A DNA stretch of 32,322 nt, from the NCBI GenBank assembly GCA_030427825.1, contig JAUICO010000054.1, positions 1 through 32,322 on the forward strand. Direction: 5' to 3'. This DNA is from a bacterium (GTDB lineage Bacteria; Myxococcota_A; Bradymonadia; REDH01). Positions 16,360-23,860 of this stretch are shown piece after piece. Within the stretch, counting starts at the first letter, position 1. Each line of letters begins with the position of its first letter. The notes beneath the pieces are model-generated. The model was given only the letters and a program-made list of their open reading frames with translations, was not told the origin of the DNA and ran no database searches. A program made the translations under genes and the position numbers.

Positions 16360-17859
16360 TCATTCGCAGGCGACCGCCGTCGATTGCATGCAATCAGCCC
16401 CAACATCGTCGCCTGCAAAGAGCGCGTCGACAAAGTCGATCGCGGAGTCCGCCGTCACAAAAGTGGCGTTGTGATGGTTCACACCGCTGCATTCCAGATA
16501 GCGAAGCGGGATTGTACCATCACAGAGCGTGTCAAAGGACGAACGTTGAGTGTCCGTGTCGATCGCATCGTCGTCGGTCGCCACGATGAAAAGCATGGGC
16601 GCCTGCTCACCGAGGGGCGGGATGGATGTGCTGGTGATGGAGTTCTCTACAAATATGCAGCCGAGGGTGCCGAAATCCCCCAGCGTTCCGTTTGTGGCCG
16701 CAGTGATGAAGTCCTGTTCAAACACCGTCTCATTTGTTTCGTCGGCCAGTGATGGATAGGCGCCGGCTGCAGGGCACTCGTCGGCGGCCGCTGCGACGAG
16801 TGCATCCGGATCGAGCGCGACCGTCGCGAGGTCCGTGCCGTACCATGCCGCGAGCGGAGCCATGAAAGCAGCGTTCTTCACCGCAAAGCCCGAAGTCGTC
16901 ATGCCGACGCTGGTCTGACCTGTCAGGTCGACGTTCGGAACGATTGCGGCGCCACCCACAAACTCCAACTCTCCCGCATAGTAGGGAGCCAGGCGCTGAG
17001 TCCACAGCGCAGCATGGCCGCCCTGCGAGGGCCCGATCACCGCAAATCGGCGACTCGCGCAGAGGTCCTCGCGCTCAGCCGGGTCAAACTTCAGAACAGC
17101 CCGCACGGCGTCGAGGGTGCTGATCGCCTCAGGCTGTCCAGCCAGTGCAGGGTGGTCAAATTCGCTCTCCACCCCGAAACCTCGCTTGCCAACGTAGTCC
17201 GGCATCACAGCGAGGTAGCCGTAGGACGCTACTATCGCCACGAGCCCCTGAGCATCGACCTTTCTTGACCACGCGCAGTCATCTGCCACCCCGTTGAATC
17301 CGGGCGGCATCGCTATGACGTCGAGCTCCGTGCCGGACTCTACGCCTATGGGCCAACCCATGAGGCCGGTCGCCTCGACGAGCACGCCTCGATCCTGCGT
17401 GACGTACGAGAACTGAATAATCGCGGCGCCGTAGTCGGCGGGACGCGGCTGATCCAGGTTTGCTGCCTGTGCGAGCGCGTCGATGACTGTTGCCGGGAAG
17501 GAGCTCGTGGACTCGATGTCGACGAGAGTCCCCAGGCTGTCGTCCCTGAGCCAGGTGTGAGCGGGCTGACCGCACCTCGCAGGCGCGTTGGCAACCGCAT
17601 CGGTGGCCGTCGTACCGCCGACCATCACGGCCGGCGCGGAGCTGCAGCTCACTTCGGCGTCAGTGTCGCCGTCTGAGGTGCCAGTGTCTGCAACGTCGAG
17701 TTCGCCGGTATCGCCCGCGTCCTGCGAATTGGCATCAAGCTCACCGGAATCGGTGCCGCCGGTGTCGCCGGTGTCGCCGGTATCGCTGCTGTCGTCGGCG
17801 CAGGCGCCAATCAGCGCAAGAAGCACTGCGGCAGTCATCAACTTCGTGATCGATCGCAT
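16360..17859 (-). CDS. Secreted lipase/esterase-like alpha/beta-hydrolase lipoprotein
   Basis: A 499-residue lipoprotein: signal MRSITKLMTAAVLLALIGAC with lipidated Cys20, then a low-complexity Asp/Thr/Gly/Ser linker (residues 21-70), then an alpha/beta-hydrolase domain resembling secretory lipases (LIP family). The nucleophile elbow is IGPSQGGHA with Ser278. Asp429-431 (ATDDDAID) and His462/463 (GVNHHNATF) are placed to complete the triad. YGYLAVMPDYVGKRGFGV before the elbow is a typical family segment. The ATG at 17859 is preceded by GGGGGAA; an upstream extension of the frame is not plausible. It is divergent from the symporter gene at 18197. Substrate unknown; an ester or lipid outside the cytoplasm is likely. 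Confidence 0.85.
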   Translation of the reverse strand: MRSITKLMTAAVLLALIGACADDSSDTGDTGDTGGTDSGELDANSQDAGDTGELDVADTGTSDGDTDAEVSCSSAPAVMVGGTTATDAVANAPARCGQPAHTWLRDDSLGTLVDIESTSSFPATVIDALAQAANLDQPRPADYGAAIIQFSYVTQDRGVLVEATGLMGWPIGVESGTELDVIAMPPGFNGVADDCAWSRKVDAQGLVAIVASYGYLAVMPDYVGKRGFGVESEFDHPALAGQPEAISTLDAVRAVLKFDPAEREDLCASRRFAVIGPSQGGHAALWTQRLAPYYAGELEFVGGAAIVPNVDLTGQTSVGMTTSGFAVKNAAFMAPLAAWYGTDLATVALDPDALVAAAADECPAAGAYPSLADETNETVFEQDFITAATNGTLGDFGTLGCIFVENSITSTSIPPLGEQAPMLFIVATDDDAIDTDTQRSSFDTLCDGTIPLRYLECSGVNHHNATFVTADSAIDFVDALFAGDDVGADCMQSTAVACE

Positions 17860-18196
17860 CAATTCCCCCCAGCTGTCGTTCAGAGCTGCGTTTGGTACGC
17901 TACGCGGAATTCGGCATCTTTGAAAGGCGCCTACTTCGCGGGGCGGGTCAACCGGGCCACGACGCGGCATGGTACCGACGCGGCATGGTACCGACGCGGC
18001 ATGGCACCGGCGGACGGCCTTCCACTGCCTCAAGCTCTGGAATCCCAGCAGTCCCCGAGGGCTTCAATCTACGTCGAAGAGCGCCTCACGCGAAGGTGGA
18101 GCGGCGGACCTCGCCGAGGTTGCGAAGTCGGAGCGGCTCGGTACAGTGTGCGCAGGCAGCAGCGCAGTCGACCACAGATTCCCGGGTGAAGGTGCC
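17860..18196. other. Divergent intergenic region with a tandem repeat
   Basis: These 337 nt separate the divergent lipase-like and symporter genes and must hold both promoters. An in-frame extension of the symporter frame crosses it, but its translation is Arg/Ser-rich and unlike any transporter N-terminus. Apart from three 16-bp repeats (17961-18008) I see no clear -35/-10 pair or small gene. Confidence 0.6.
17961..18008. repeat. Three tandem copies of a 16-bp unit containing GGTACC
   Basis: The unit GACGCGGCATGGTACC occurs at 17961-17976 and 17977-17992, with a one-base variant (GGCACC) at 17993-18008. The KpnI-like palindrome GGTACC recurs every 16 bp, about 1.5 helical turns. It may be an operator array for the divergent promoters or simply a slippage product. 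Confidence 0.75.
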
Positions 18197-19753
18197 GTGA
18201 GCAAAGCGCGTCAGCAATGGAAGTCGCGCGCAGGGTTTATCCTTGCGGCGTCCGGGTCCGCCATCGGGCTCGGCAACATCGTCTTCTTCAGCGCCAACGC
18301 CTATAAATTCGGCGCCGGCGCCTTCTACCTGCCCTACCTGATCGCGCTGCTCGCTGTCGGCGTGCCGGTGATGATGGTGGAGTTCGGGCTGGGCCGAGAG
18401 AAAGGCACTTCGTTTCCACTCGCGCTTGGGCGTATCGGCGGTCGCGCGGGAGAGTTCGCCGGCTGGTTCGCTGTCGTCAACGCGTTGATGATCACGATGT
18501 ACTACATCGCGATTCTCGGCTGGGCCGTGGGGATGTGGTGGTCTGCGCTGGCGGGTGACCTGTGGGCGGAGACCTCGGTGGCGGTACCGGCCTTCGACGT
18601 TCCCGAGGGCGCGCTGCCGAACGCCATCGCGAGCTTCTTCGACCTGATATCGAGTCCGCGAAACATCATCTTTGTGGTGTTTGTCTGGTTGCTGAACATC
18701 GGCCTCGTCTCCCGCGGGACGAAGACGATTGAGGGCGCGGTCAAGGTGATGGTTCCCATGATCTGGCTGATCATGGTCGGCTTCATTATCCAGGGCCTGT
18801 CCCAGCCCGGCGGCGTTCACGGTGTCTTTCTGCTCTTCACGCCCGACTTTTCAGTCATGGGCGACATCAACGTCTGGCACGGCGCCTTCGCGCAGATCTT
18901 CTTCACTCTGTCGCTGGGGTTCGGGATCATGACGGCCTACGCCAGCTACCTGCCGAAGAAGTCCGACCACACGACGAACGCGGTGGTCGTCTCGATGATG
19001 AACTGCTCCTTCGAGATGATCGCCGGCTTCGCGGTGTTCTCGCTGCTCTTTGCGTTTACCGTGACACCCAAGGCCAGCACGCTTTCGATGATGTTCTTCA
19101 TCATGCCGGCGGCCATCGCCGAGCTCGGTGCCGCCGCGAAGCTCACCGGCGCCGTGTTCTTCACGCTTCTGCTGCTCGCCGGGCTCTCAAGCAGCATCTC
19201 ACTCATCGAGGCCGCGGTTTCGGCGGTCATCGACAAGTTCAAGACACGACGCGTCACCACCGTCCTTGCAGTCTCCCTGGTCGGGATCGCCGGCAGCGTG
19301 ATGTTTGCGCTGCCAATGGTCATCGACGGCGGCCTGGACTCGAATGGGACTCTGGGGCTGACGATTCTCGATCTGATCGACCACTACGCCTTTGGATACG
19401 GGTTGATCATCGTCGGCCTGGTGGAGTGCCTGATCGTCGGCTGGGGGCTGCCGGTCGAAAAGCTGCGAGCGACCCTCAATTCGTCCTCGTCGATTCAGCT
19501 CGGACGGTGGTTCGACATCATGATCAAGTTCGTCGTCCCCGCCATTCTCATCTTCGTGTTGGGCTACTCTCTGCTCACCGATGTCTTCGACGTCGGCAAG
19601 GAAGCGACGCCGGGGCTCTACGGCGCCGACTACGTCATGAAGGGGTTCGACGCCCTGGACGTGATTGCGCCTGTGGTCTGGTTGGTGATGACTCTGGGAA
19701 TCGGCGCCGCGCTCGCGCTGACGCCCGGTCACAAAGGAGCCGATGGTGAGTAG
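18197..19753 (+). CDS. Neurotransmitter:sodium symporter (SNF/LeuT-type) family transporter, atypical
   Basis: A 518-residue, about 12-helix transporter of the NSS family. I chose GTG 18197, since the protein then starts MSKARQQWKSRAGFILAASG like bacterial NSS members. Helix 1 has GSAIGLGN (Asn27) but then reads IVFFSANAYKFGAGAFYLPY, where nearly all relatives have a W/L-R-F-P segment. The gate Arg (Arg30 of LeuT) is therefore Phe30. The partner gate Asp in helix 10 (LTILDLIDHYAFGYG, Asp395) is kept. MMVEFGLGREKGTSFPLALG and other family segments are normal. The 3' end overlaps the next gene by 11 nt. Na+-driven uptake of an amino acid or related compound is expected, but the substrate may differ from known members. 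Confidence 0.9.
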   Translation: MSKARQQWKSRAGFILAASGSAIGLGNIVFFSANAYKFGAGAFYLPYLIALLAVGVPVMMVEFGLGREKGTSFPLALGRIGGRAGEFAGWFAVVNALMITMYYIAILGWAVGMWWSALAGDLWAETSVAVPAFDVPEGALPNAIASFFDLISSPRNIIFVVFVWLLNIGLVSRGTKTIEGAVKVMVPMIWLIMVGFIIQGLSQPGGVHGVFLLFTPDFSVMGDINVWHGAFAQIFFTLSLGFGIMTAYASYLPKKSDHTTNAVVVSMMNCSFEMIAGFAVFSLLFAFTVTPKASTLSMMFFIMPAAIAELGAAAKLTGAVFFTLLLLAGLSSSISLIEAAVSAVIDKFKTRRVTTVLAVSLVGIAGSVMFALPMVIDGGLDSNGTLGLTILDLIDHYAFGYGLIIVGLVECLIVGWGLPVEKLRATLNSSSSIQLGRWFDIMIKFVVPAILIFVLGYSLLTDVFDVGKEATPGLYGADYVMKGFDALDVIAPVVWLVMTLGIGAALALTPGHKGADGE

Positions 19754-20213
19754 GTACTTCAAACAGCCAACGAACCGCCTCGCATCGATCGCGGGATGCA
19801 TCTTCGTCGTCGCGGCCACGCTGCTGTCCGGACCGTTCGCGAGCGCAGAGGTCTCAGTGAGCGAGGAGGTGCTGACCCGGGGCCGAGCGGTTACGGCTAC
19901 GGTTGTCGATGAGTCCGGTGCCCCGGTCGTCGATGGCGTTGTGCGCGCCCTCTACTTTCCCAACTCAAAGGTCGAGCGCGAAGTAGAAGTCGGCACGACA
20001 GACGCCGCCGGACAGGTGGAGTGGACGCCGAGCCACCCGGGCATCGCAGTCCTGTCCGCGAGCTCCGATGACACCTCCCATGGCTCAAGCTCGTATTCCG
20101 TGCGCTTCGATGGGGTGCCGGCGTCGGGTCTGGCGGTGTTCGTTGTCGCGGCGACGATTCTGTTGGGCGGGCTTGTATTCGGGATTCGGCGCCTGCAGTC
20201 GGAGCAGCGCTGA
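19743..20213 (+). CDS. Small membrane-anchored protein with Ig-like domain, transporter-linked
   Basis: A 156-residue protein with a signal peptide (to about residue 36, hydrophobic core IAGCIFVVAATLLSGPFASA). It is followed by a beta-sandwich-like domain of about 85 residues (VTATVVDESGAPVVDGVVRA; TTDAAGQVEWTPSHPGIAVL), reminiscent of carboxypeptidase-regulatory or YtkA/FixH-like domains, and a C-terminal membrane helix (GLAVFVVAATILLGGLVFGI) ending in RRLQSEQR inside the cell. Its start lies inside the symporter gene; AAAGGAG (19733-19739) stands 3 nt before ATG 19743 and 6 nt before GTG 19746, so the latter may be the real start. Coupled expression suggests an accessory subunit of the symporter, as the small MetS protein is for the NSS transporter MetP in Corynebacterium, though it is not similar to MetS. 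Confidence 0.7.
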   Translation: MVSRYFKQPTNRLASIAGCIFVVAATLLSGPFASAEVSVSEEVLTRGRAVTATVVDESGAPVVDGVVRALYFPNSKVEREVEVGTTDAAGQVEWTPSHPGIAVLSASSDDTSHGSSSYSVRFDGVPASGLAVFVVAATILLGGLVFGIRRLQSEQR

Positions 20214-20226
20214 GGCTGCTGCGGCT

Positions 20227-20252
20227 GCGGCATTGGCGGCCGCCATTGCCGC
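20227..20252. terminator. Near-perfect 26-bp inverted repeat between convergent genes
   Basis: GCGGCATTGGCGG (20227-20239) is followed directly by CCGCCATTGCCGC, its reverse complement with one mismatch. It fills most of the 45 nt between the stops of the convergent genes ending at 20213 and 20259, so a bidirectional terminator or transcript-end stabiliser is likely. There is no U-tract. Confidence 0.5.
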
Positions 20253-20258
20253 CGACGC

Positions 20259-21470
20259 CTACGACACGGCGTCTTCCGCGCTGCGCAGCATCGCTCGACC
20301 CATGATTCGGATGCCGAGCCCCAGCGTTCGTTCGTCCAGGTCAAAACCGGCCGCGTGCAGGTGAATGGGCTCCGTACCCGGCACTCGGCAGCCCAGGCGG
20401 AGCATGAAAATGCGCGTGTGGTCGCCGAAAATGCCGAAGTCCTCAGCTCCCGTCGACGGGAACTCGATCGTCTCGACGTGATCGGCGCCCAGAACATCGC
20501 CGGCAGCGCCGGCCACAATCCTCATCAGACCGGCGTCGTTCATCACCGGCGGCGCACCACGTGCGATGGTCACGGATACTTCGCATCCGTTGGCGCGGGC
20601 GAGGGCGTCTGCAAGAATGGGAATCTCACTGAGCAGAAAGTCGCGGGTCTTCGGCGAGAGCGAGCGTACGGTCCCACCCAGCTGCACCTCTCCCGAGATC
20701 ACATTCTTTGCCTTGCCGCCCTGGATGGTCCCGACGCTGAGGACCGCAGTCTCGAGGGGGTCAACCCGCTGTGGAATCAGGGTGTACAGCGCGCGGATGA
20801 TGTCGGCGGCTGCGAGGACCGCGTCCCGCGCCAGATACGGCCGAGCAGAGTGTCCGCTCTTTCCGATAACGCGTATGTCGAAGGTGTCGGTGGACGAAGT
20901 GAGGGCGCCGGAACGAACGCCCACGGTCCCGACTTCGCGTGATGGGTCGACGTGCACCGCAAGGCCCGCGACCACGTCCTCGGCGACCCCGTCTGCGACC
21001 ATCGCCGCGGCGCCCGACGGGATCACCTCTTCTGCCGGCTGAAAAATGACGCGAACGCCGCAGGGCAGTTCGTCTTCAACGCTCTTGAGGGACGCCGCGA
21101 CGCCCGCGGCGATCGAGGTGTGCGCGTCGTGCCCGCAGGCGTGGCAGACGCCGGGATTCGTCGACGCGTACGGCACGATCGCCGGGTCCTTGGTGTCGAC
21201 GACGGGCAGCGCGTCCATGTCGCCGCGGTACAGAACTCGCGAGCCCGCCGTCGGGCCCAGGTCGACGTAGAGTCCCGTGGTTGCAGCCACCCGCGGCGTC
21301 ATGCCGCGGTCAGCGAGCCAGTCCTTGAGATAGGCCTGCGTTCGGAACTCGTGCCAGCCGATCTCAGGGTTCTGGTGCATGTGTCGACGCAGCGAGATCA
21401 CGTCCTGCAGATGCGCCTTGGCGGCGGCATCCAGTCGTGCTTCGAGGTCGGCGAGACGTTCGTCTTTCAT
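20259..21470 (-). CDS. M20 family amidohydrolase / aminoacylase-type metallopeptidase
   Basis: A 403-residue cytoplasmic metal-dependent amidohydrolase of the M20D type (hippurate hydrolase, IAA-amino-acid hydrolase and N-acetyl-diaminopimelate deacetylase relatives). The start region has SLRRHMHQNPEIGWHEF. Metal-site segments are YRGDMDALPV, GVCHACGHDAHTSIAAG (Cys112, His114) and IFQPAEEVIPSGAAAM (Glu147/Glu148). GKSGHSARP belongs to the dimerisation domain, and the last ligand His falls in PIHLHAAGFDLDE. Members hydrolyse N-acyl amino acids. With dapD elsewhere in the window a DapE role might be considered, but the CHACGHD-type active site is M20D, not DapE. Monocistronic, divergent from the glycogen cluster. 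Confidence 0.9.
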   Translation of the reverse strand: MKDERLADLEARLDAAAKAHLQDVISLRRHMHQNPEIGWHEFRTQAYLKDWLADRGMTPRVAATTGLYVDLGPTAGSRVLYRGDMDALPVVDTKDPAIVPYASTNPGVCHACGHDAHTSIAAGVAASLKSVEDELPCGVRVIFQPAEEVIPSGAAAMVADGVAEDVVAGLAVHVDPSREVGTVGVRSGALTSSTDTFDIRVIGKSGHSARPYLARDAVLAAADIIRALYTLIPQRVDPLETAVLSVGTIQGGKAKNVISGEVQLGGTVRSLSPKTRDFLLSEIPILADALARANGCEVSVTIARGAPPVMNDAGLMRIVAGAAGDVLGADHVETIEFPSTGAEDFGIFGDHTRIFMLRLGCRVPGTEPIHLHAAGFDLDERTLGLGIRIMGRAMLRSAEDAVS

Positions 21471-21844
21471 TCGGTTGAATCTCGGAATTGTCAGGGCTGC
21501 GCAGCGCTGCGGGGAGGCTCGCAGGACGCGTGTTCACACCGCAACAGTGCCGGCGCCGACCGGCATTGTCGACAGCGCTGTGACCCCGGTTTTGTGGCTG
21601 TGAGACGGGATCCGAATTCCCCGAAACTATCGACTGCGCAACCCTTGCGCGCCGACGATCGGGGTAAAGGATGAAGGGGCAGGGGAACGGATTCCAGATT
21701 TCCTCAGCAATGTGCGAGTTGGCACACAACCGTCACAGAATCGTAACACTCCAAAGCCAGGGAGCTGGGGACACGGCGGAACAGTGAGCCGAAACGCGAC
21801 CCCTACGACGCAAATGGTAACAACCCCGAATCAATCAGGCGCAC
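21471..21844. other. Divergent intergenic region upstream of the glycogen cluster
   Basis: These 374 nt separate the amidohydrolase and the debranching enzyme genes. A small hairpin or operator-like palindrome, GCGCAA-CCC-TTGCGC, is at 21636-21650. A weak promoter-like pair, TTGGCA (21719-21724) and CGTAAC or TAACAC near 21742-21749, reads toward the glycogen genes in a locally A/T-richer stretch. I see no small gene or RNA. All of this is tentative. Confidence 0.35.
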
Positions 21845-23860
21845 GTGTATAGTATCAACGGACATACAGGTCTTAAAATCGGCAGCGCCGGGGCGGCGCT
21901 CGCCTCGGAGTGGGTGCTCGGAGACGGGCGCGGAGGATACGCGAGCAGCTCTCTGGCGATGTGCCCGACACGCCGTTTTCACGGGCTGCTTGTCGCTCCG
22001 CTTGAAGGCTCTACCCTGCGTCACGTCTTCGTCTCGCATATCGAAGAGAGCGCTGAGTGGGAGGGCGGGCAGACGCTGATTACGCCCGCCCTGTATGGGG
22101 CACACGAGGACATCCCTACGGTGCCGATGCTGACAGAAGTCTGTGTGGGCGAAGACTTCACAGCGCGGGTTGCGCTGGATGACCAAACCGCTCTGCGACG
22201 ACGCGTACACACCTCGCCGAAGGGCACCGCGATCTCCTACGCCGTCGGACCGGACAGCCGGGCGATCACGTTGACGTTGCGCCCCATGTTCTCCTGTCGC
22301 CCATTCAACAGGCTCGCATTTGAAAACTCGCAGGCTGTGATTGCTGCAGAGGGTGTCGCCGAGGGCTCCGGCTTACGGGTGCAGCCATACGCCGAGCTGC
22401 CGCCGGTGTTTGTCATGGTTTCATCCGAGGGCTGGGAGTGGAGTTCGGCGCCTGTATGGTATCGAGACGTCGCGTTGCCGCAGGACGAGGCTCGGGGAGA
22501 GGACTTTCGCGAGGATCGATTCTGTCCCGGCGTGGTTCGGGTTGCGCTCGAACCCGGCGCAGAGGTGACCCTGCAGTTATCGATCGGCCGGGCGGCGGAA
22601 CGTGCTCCGGCACCGGTGACACCCAGGCCCTGTGCCGCGCAACCAGGCGGTGAAGCGAAGGTCGCCGGGGAGGCGCCGCAGGCGCGTGACGCAACGGTGC
22701 CGCCGCTGATTCGCGCGTTGGACCGGGCGGCAGATGCCTTCCTCTATCAACGCCCAACGGGCGGTCGTGGGATTCTCGCGGGCTTTCCGTGGTTCGACGA
22801 GTGGGGCCGCGACACCTTCATCAGCCTGCCCGGGCTCCTCCTGGCTCGCGACCGTGTCGACGCCGCCCGGGAGATCGCCGAGACGACGCTGCGCTTCATT
22901 CGCGGTGGACTGGTTCCAAACATATTCGGCAGCGACACGCACGACAGTCACTACGGTAGCGCCGATGCGGCGCTCTGGTTCGCTCGCGCCGTCTCCCTCA
23001 TTGACCGTGCGGTAGCCGGCCCACGCAGGGAGCAGATGCGACAGCGCTTCTTCAAGGCGCTTCGAGATATCGCGGAAGCACACATCGAAGGAACCGATCT
23101 CGGTCTCCGCACCCGGGACGGATTGCTCCTCAATAGTGATCCGACCCGAAACGCGACGTGGATGGACGCGATGGTCAACGGCGCACCGGTCACCCCACGC
23201 GATGGATACGCGGTCGAAATCAACGCGCTCTGGATCGTCCTGTTGCGAACGATCGAGACATGGGCCGCCGACGCCGGAGACCGCGCAGAGGAAAAGCGCT
23301 GGCGTGAACATCGTCGCCGGGCGGACCGCCGATTCATCGAGTGTTTCTGGCTCGAAGACGAAGGCTACCTGGCAGACCGCTACGTAAACGGCCGGCCTGA
23401 TCGAAGCGTCAGGCCAAACATGGTGTTGGCTGCGGCCTTCGAGCACAGTCCCCTCACGCAGGCGCAACGTCGCAGTGTCGTCGAGCGTGCAGGGCAGGAG
23501 TTGCTGACGCCCCGTGGCCTGCGAACGCTGTCGCCCTCCGACCCGAACTACATCGGGCGCTACGCGGGAAGCAGTTACGAACGGGATACCGCCTATCACC
23601 GCGGCACGGTGTGGCCGTGGTTGTCGGGCTTCTATGTCGAAGCGCTCCTGCGCTCGCATCGACGTTCGCGGCGTCGGGACGCCGAAGCGCAGGCACACAT
23701 TCTGGGCTTCGGAGAGCACCTCGCCGAGGCGGGAATCGGACAGATTTCAGAGGTCTTCGACGGCGACGCACCTCATCGTCCGGGCGGCACCATCGCCCAG
23801 GCATGGAGTGTCGCTGAGCTGCTGCGGGGCTGGCGCCTCGCCAATGGAGTGTTTGAATGA
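21845..23860 (+). CDS. Glycogen debranching enzyme (amylo-alpha-1,6-glucosidase family)
   Basis: A 671-residue enzyme of the bacterial/archaeal GDE type (GH133) that removes alpha-1,6-linked glucosyl branch stubs of glycogen. The N-terminal beta domain (about residues 1-275) has EWVLGDGRGGYASSSLA and TRRFHGLLVAPL. The catalytic (alpha/alpha)6 domain has FPWFDEWGRDTFISLPGLLL (W316-D323 core), NATWMDAMVNGAPVTPRDGY with conserved acidic residues, EINALWIVLL, and YHRGTVWPWLSGFYVEALLR. A Pro/Ala-rich linker near 255-285 joins the two. The GTG start at 21845 has only a weak ribosome site. The stop overlaps the next ATG by four bases (ATGA), the first of two such overlaps in the operon. Confidence 0.93.
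   Translation: MYSINGHTGLKIGSAGAALASEWVLGDGRGGYASSSLAMCPTRRFHGLLVAPLEGSTLRHVFVSHIEESAEWEGGQTLITPALYGAHEDIPTVPMLTEVCVGEDFTARVALDDQTALRRRVHTSPKGTAISYAVGPDSRAITLTLRPMFSCRPFNRLAFENSQAVIAAEGVAEGSGLRVQPYAELPPVFVMVSSEGWEWSSAPVWYRDVALPQDEARGEDFREDRFCPGVVRVALEPGAEVTLQLSIGRAAERAPAPVTPRPCAAQPGGEAKVAGEAPQARDATVPPLIRALDRAADAFLYQRPTGGRGILAGFPWFDEWGRDTFISLPGLLLARDRVDAAREIAETTLRFIRGGLVPNIFGSDTHDSHYGSADAALWFARAVSLIDRAVAGPRREQMRQRFFKALRDIAEAHIEGTDLGLRTRDGLLLNSDPTRNATWMDAMVNGAPVTPRDGYAVEINALWIVLLRTIETWAADAGDRAEEKRWREHRRRADRRFIECFWLEDEGYLADRYVNGRPDRSVRPNMVLAAAFEHSPLTQAQRRSVVERAGQELLTPRGLRTLSPSDPNYIGRYAGSSYERDTAYHRGTVWPWLSGFYVEALLRSHRRSRRRDAEAQAHILGFGEHLAEAGIGQISEVFDGDAPHRPGGTIAQAWSVAELLRGWRLANGVFE

Noticed and set aside
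17969..18196. N-terminal extension of the symporter frame through the repeat region
   Set aside because: The translated extension is Arg/Ser-rich, partly encoded by the tandem repeat, and NSS proteins start just before the GFILAASGSAIGLGN helix; GTG 18197 fits better.
20259..21470. DapE (succinyl-diaminopimelate desuccinylase) to complete the lysine branch
   Set aside because: The CHACGHD and PAEE motifs are of the M20D aminoacylase type, and the gene is distant from dapD on the other strand.
21719..21749. Sigma-54 promoter upstream of the debranching enzyme (TGGCAC present)
   Set aside because: The -12 TTGC element is missing at the required spacing; only a weak sigma-70-like pair remains.
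22577..23719. A 380-codon - strand open frame inside the debranching enzyme
   Set aside because: The + strand frame has clear GH133 motifs; the antisense translation has none and no plausible start context.
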